DNA of 9,056 bases from HGM04593 sp045657945 (GTDB lineage: Bacteria; Bacteroidota; Bacteroidia; Bacteroidales; Bacteroidaceae), in contig JAZOUB010000002.1 in the NCBI GenBank assembly GCA_045657945.1, forward strand, positions 1-9,056, read 5' to 3'. Both the position numbers and the translations under genes were made by a program. Shown here in pieces: positions 8,623-9,056 of this stretch. The stretch's first letter is position 1. Each line of letters starts with the position of its first letter. The notes under the pieces are model-generated. The model did not search any database. It was given only the letters and a program-made list of their open reading frames with translations, and had not been told where the DNA came from.

Positions 8623-8667
8623 TTACGCACAAAAGGTTAAGAACCCTTTTATCGGGTTCTTAACCAT
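8623..8667 (-). CDS. Possible 14-codon leader peptide overlapping the attenuator
   Basis: On the minus strand, ATG at 8667-8665 opens MVKNPIKGFLTFCA and stops at TAA 8625-8623. An AAGGG lies 4 nt before the ATG, which is good Shine-Dalgarno spacing, though Bacteroidota seldom rely on such sites. The frame covers the whole 12-bp hairpin and its U-run, so a translating ribosome would prevent the terminator from forming. There is no run of one amino acid's codons as in classical amino-acid attenuators. A frame this short may be chance; only the sequence is observed, and the role is inference. Confidence 0.25.
   Translation of the reverse strand: MVKNPIKGFLTFCA
8631..8665 (-). terminator. Probable attenuator (partial terminator) between rplL and rpoB
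   Basis: A perfect 12-bp stem, GGTTAAGAACCC / GGGTTCTTAACC on the minus strand (8654-8665 with 8635-8646), has a 7-nt loop and is followed by TTTTGTG. The U-run is short, which fits leaky termination. E. coli has an attenuator at the same place that lowers rpoBC transcription below that of the ribosomal protein genes; a like role here is inferred from position and structure. No clear Bacteroidota promoter (TTTG...TAnnTTTG) is seen between the hairpin and rpoB, so rpoBC probably depends on read-through. Confidence 0.75.
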
Positions 8668-8670
8668 TGT

Positions 8671-8685
8671 ACCCTTGTGCAGGGT
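8671..8685 (-). repeat. Small hairpin in the rplL-rpoB leader
   Basis: Minus strand ACCCT-GCACA-AGGGT, a 5-bp stem just before the attenuator. Its right arm holds the AAGGG in front of the possible leader ORF. Its loop and right arm (GCACAA, 8675-8680) can instead pair with TTGTGC (8627-8632) just beyond the attenuator stem, so two alternative folds exist on paper. Confidence 0.4.
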
Positions 8686-8695
8686 TTGGGTGGGC

Positions 8696-9056
8696 TTACT
8701 TAATCTCAACCTCAGCACCAGACTCCTCGATAGTCTTCTTCAAAGACTCAGCCTCTGCCTTAGGAAGACCCTCCTTAAGAACGCTAGGAGCGCCATCTAC
8801 GAGGTCCTTAGCCTCCTTCAAACCAAGACCACAAGCCTCCTTAACGGCCTTTACAACCTGGAGCTTAGCAGCACCTGCGTCAACCAGAACTACGTCGAAG
8901 TCAGTCTTCTCCTCAGCTGCAGCCTCAGCGCCACCAGCAGCAGGAGCAGCAACTGCAACAGCTGCAGCAGCGGGCTCAATACCATACTCATCCTTCAGGA
9001 TAGTTGCCAACTCATTAACTTCCTTTACTGTCAAGTTTACCAACTCTTCAGCGATA
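8696..9056 (-). CDS. rplL: 50S ribosomal protein L7/L12, first codons missing at right edge
   Basis: Stalk protein of the large ribosomal subunit; dimers bound to L10 recruit and stimulate the translation factors. The frame runs to the window edge without a start: upstream of VNLTVKEVNELATIL the codons read I-A-E-E-L, matching the family's N-terminus, so the TTG at 9043 is an internal Leu and not the start. About 6 residues are likely missing from a protein of around 125 aa. Seen: N-terminal dimerisation helices (VNLTVKEVNELATILKDEYG), an Ala-rich flexible hinge (AAAAVAVAAPAAGGAEAAAEE), then the globular C-terminal domain with DFDVVL, KLQVVKAVKEACGLGLKEAK and LVDGAPSVLKEG, which contacts elongation factors. 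It is followed by the attenuator and rpoB, the conserved rplKAJL-rpoBC order. Confidence 0.97.
   Translation of the reverse strand, partial: IAEELVNLTVKEVNELATILKDEYGIEPAAAAVAVAAPAAGGAEAAAEEKTDFDVVLVDAGAAKLQVVKAVKEACGLGLKEAKDLVDGAPSVLKEGLPKAEAESLKKTIEESGAEVEIK

Noticed and set aside
8591..8632. Longer rpoB starting at TTG 8632
   Set aside because: The extra 14 residues lie in the attenuator tail and are not family-like, while the ATG at 8590 gives the typical Bacteroidales N-terminus.
8597..8634. Separate Bacteroidota promoter just before rpoB
   Set aside because: TTTTG and TATAAAAC are about 21 nt apart on the minus strand, but the second does not match TAnnTTTG; too weak to call.
8696..9043. 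Complete rplL starting at TTG 9043
   Set aside because: The frame continues upstream with I-A-E-E, which matches the family's N-terminus, so the gene is cut by the window edge.

Overview
The window is the core transcription/translation locus rplL-rpoB-rpoC, read entirely on the minus strand, so the operon runs from the right edge to the left. The proteins look like those of Bacteroidota, most likely Bacteroidales. RpoB begins with the NQRINFAS...PDFLEVQLKSFEDFLQLDTPPEKR type of N-terminus, RpoC carries a large trigger-loop insertion, L7/L12 has the long Ala-rich hinge of that group, and the start codons lack strong Shine-Dalgarno sequences. The genus cannot be fixed from sequence alone.

Layout from right to left (direction of transcription): rplL (ribosomal protein L7/L12) loses its first few codons at the right edge. 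A 105-bp gap follows, with a perfect 12-bp hairpin and short U-run (probable attenuator), a smaller hairpin and a possible 14-codon leader ORF. Then come rpoB (1272 aa, start 8590), a 32-bp gap, and rpoC (1448 aa, start 4739). Fifteen bases after the rpoC stop lies a very strong, near-symmetric 21-bp hairpin that closes the operon. The next ~195 bp (137-330) hold no convincing gene but contain a perfect 11-bp inverted repeat. The left 136 bp look like the end of an IS3-family (IS150-like) insertion sequence: a TG-starting terminus with a 13-bp hairpin, then an ATG at 95 opening a helix-turn-helix OrfA-like protein that runs off the window.

Together, rpoB and rpoC encode the two catalytic subunits of RNA polymerase. 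Co-transcription with rplL links polymerase supply to ribosome supply, and the rplL-rpoB hairpin is the expected place where the two are uncoupled. I see no wholly new system here. The points most worth a second look are two unusual residues in the rifampicin pocket of RpoB (Asn at E. coli position 526 and Met at 572), the structured rplL-rpoB leader, and the insertion sequence just behind the rpoC terminator with its own protective-looking hairpin.
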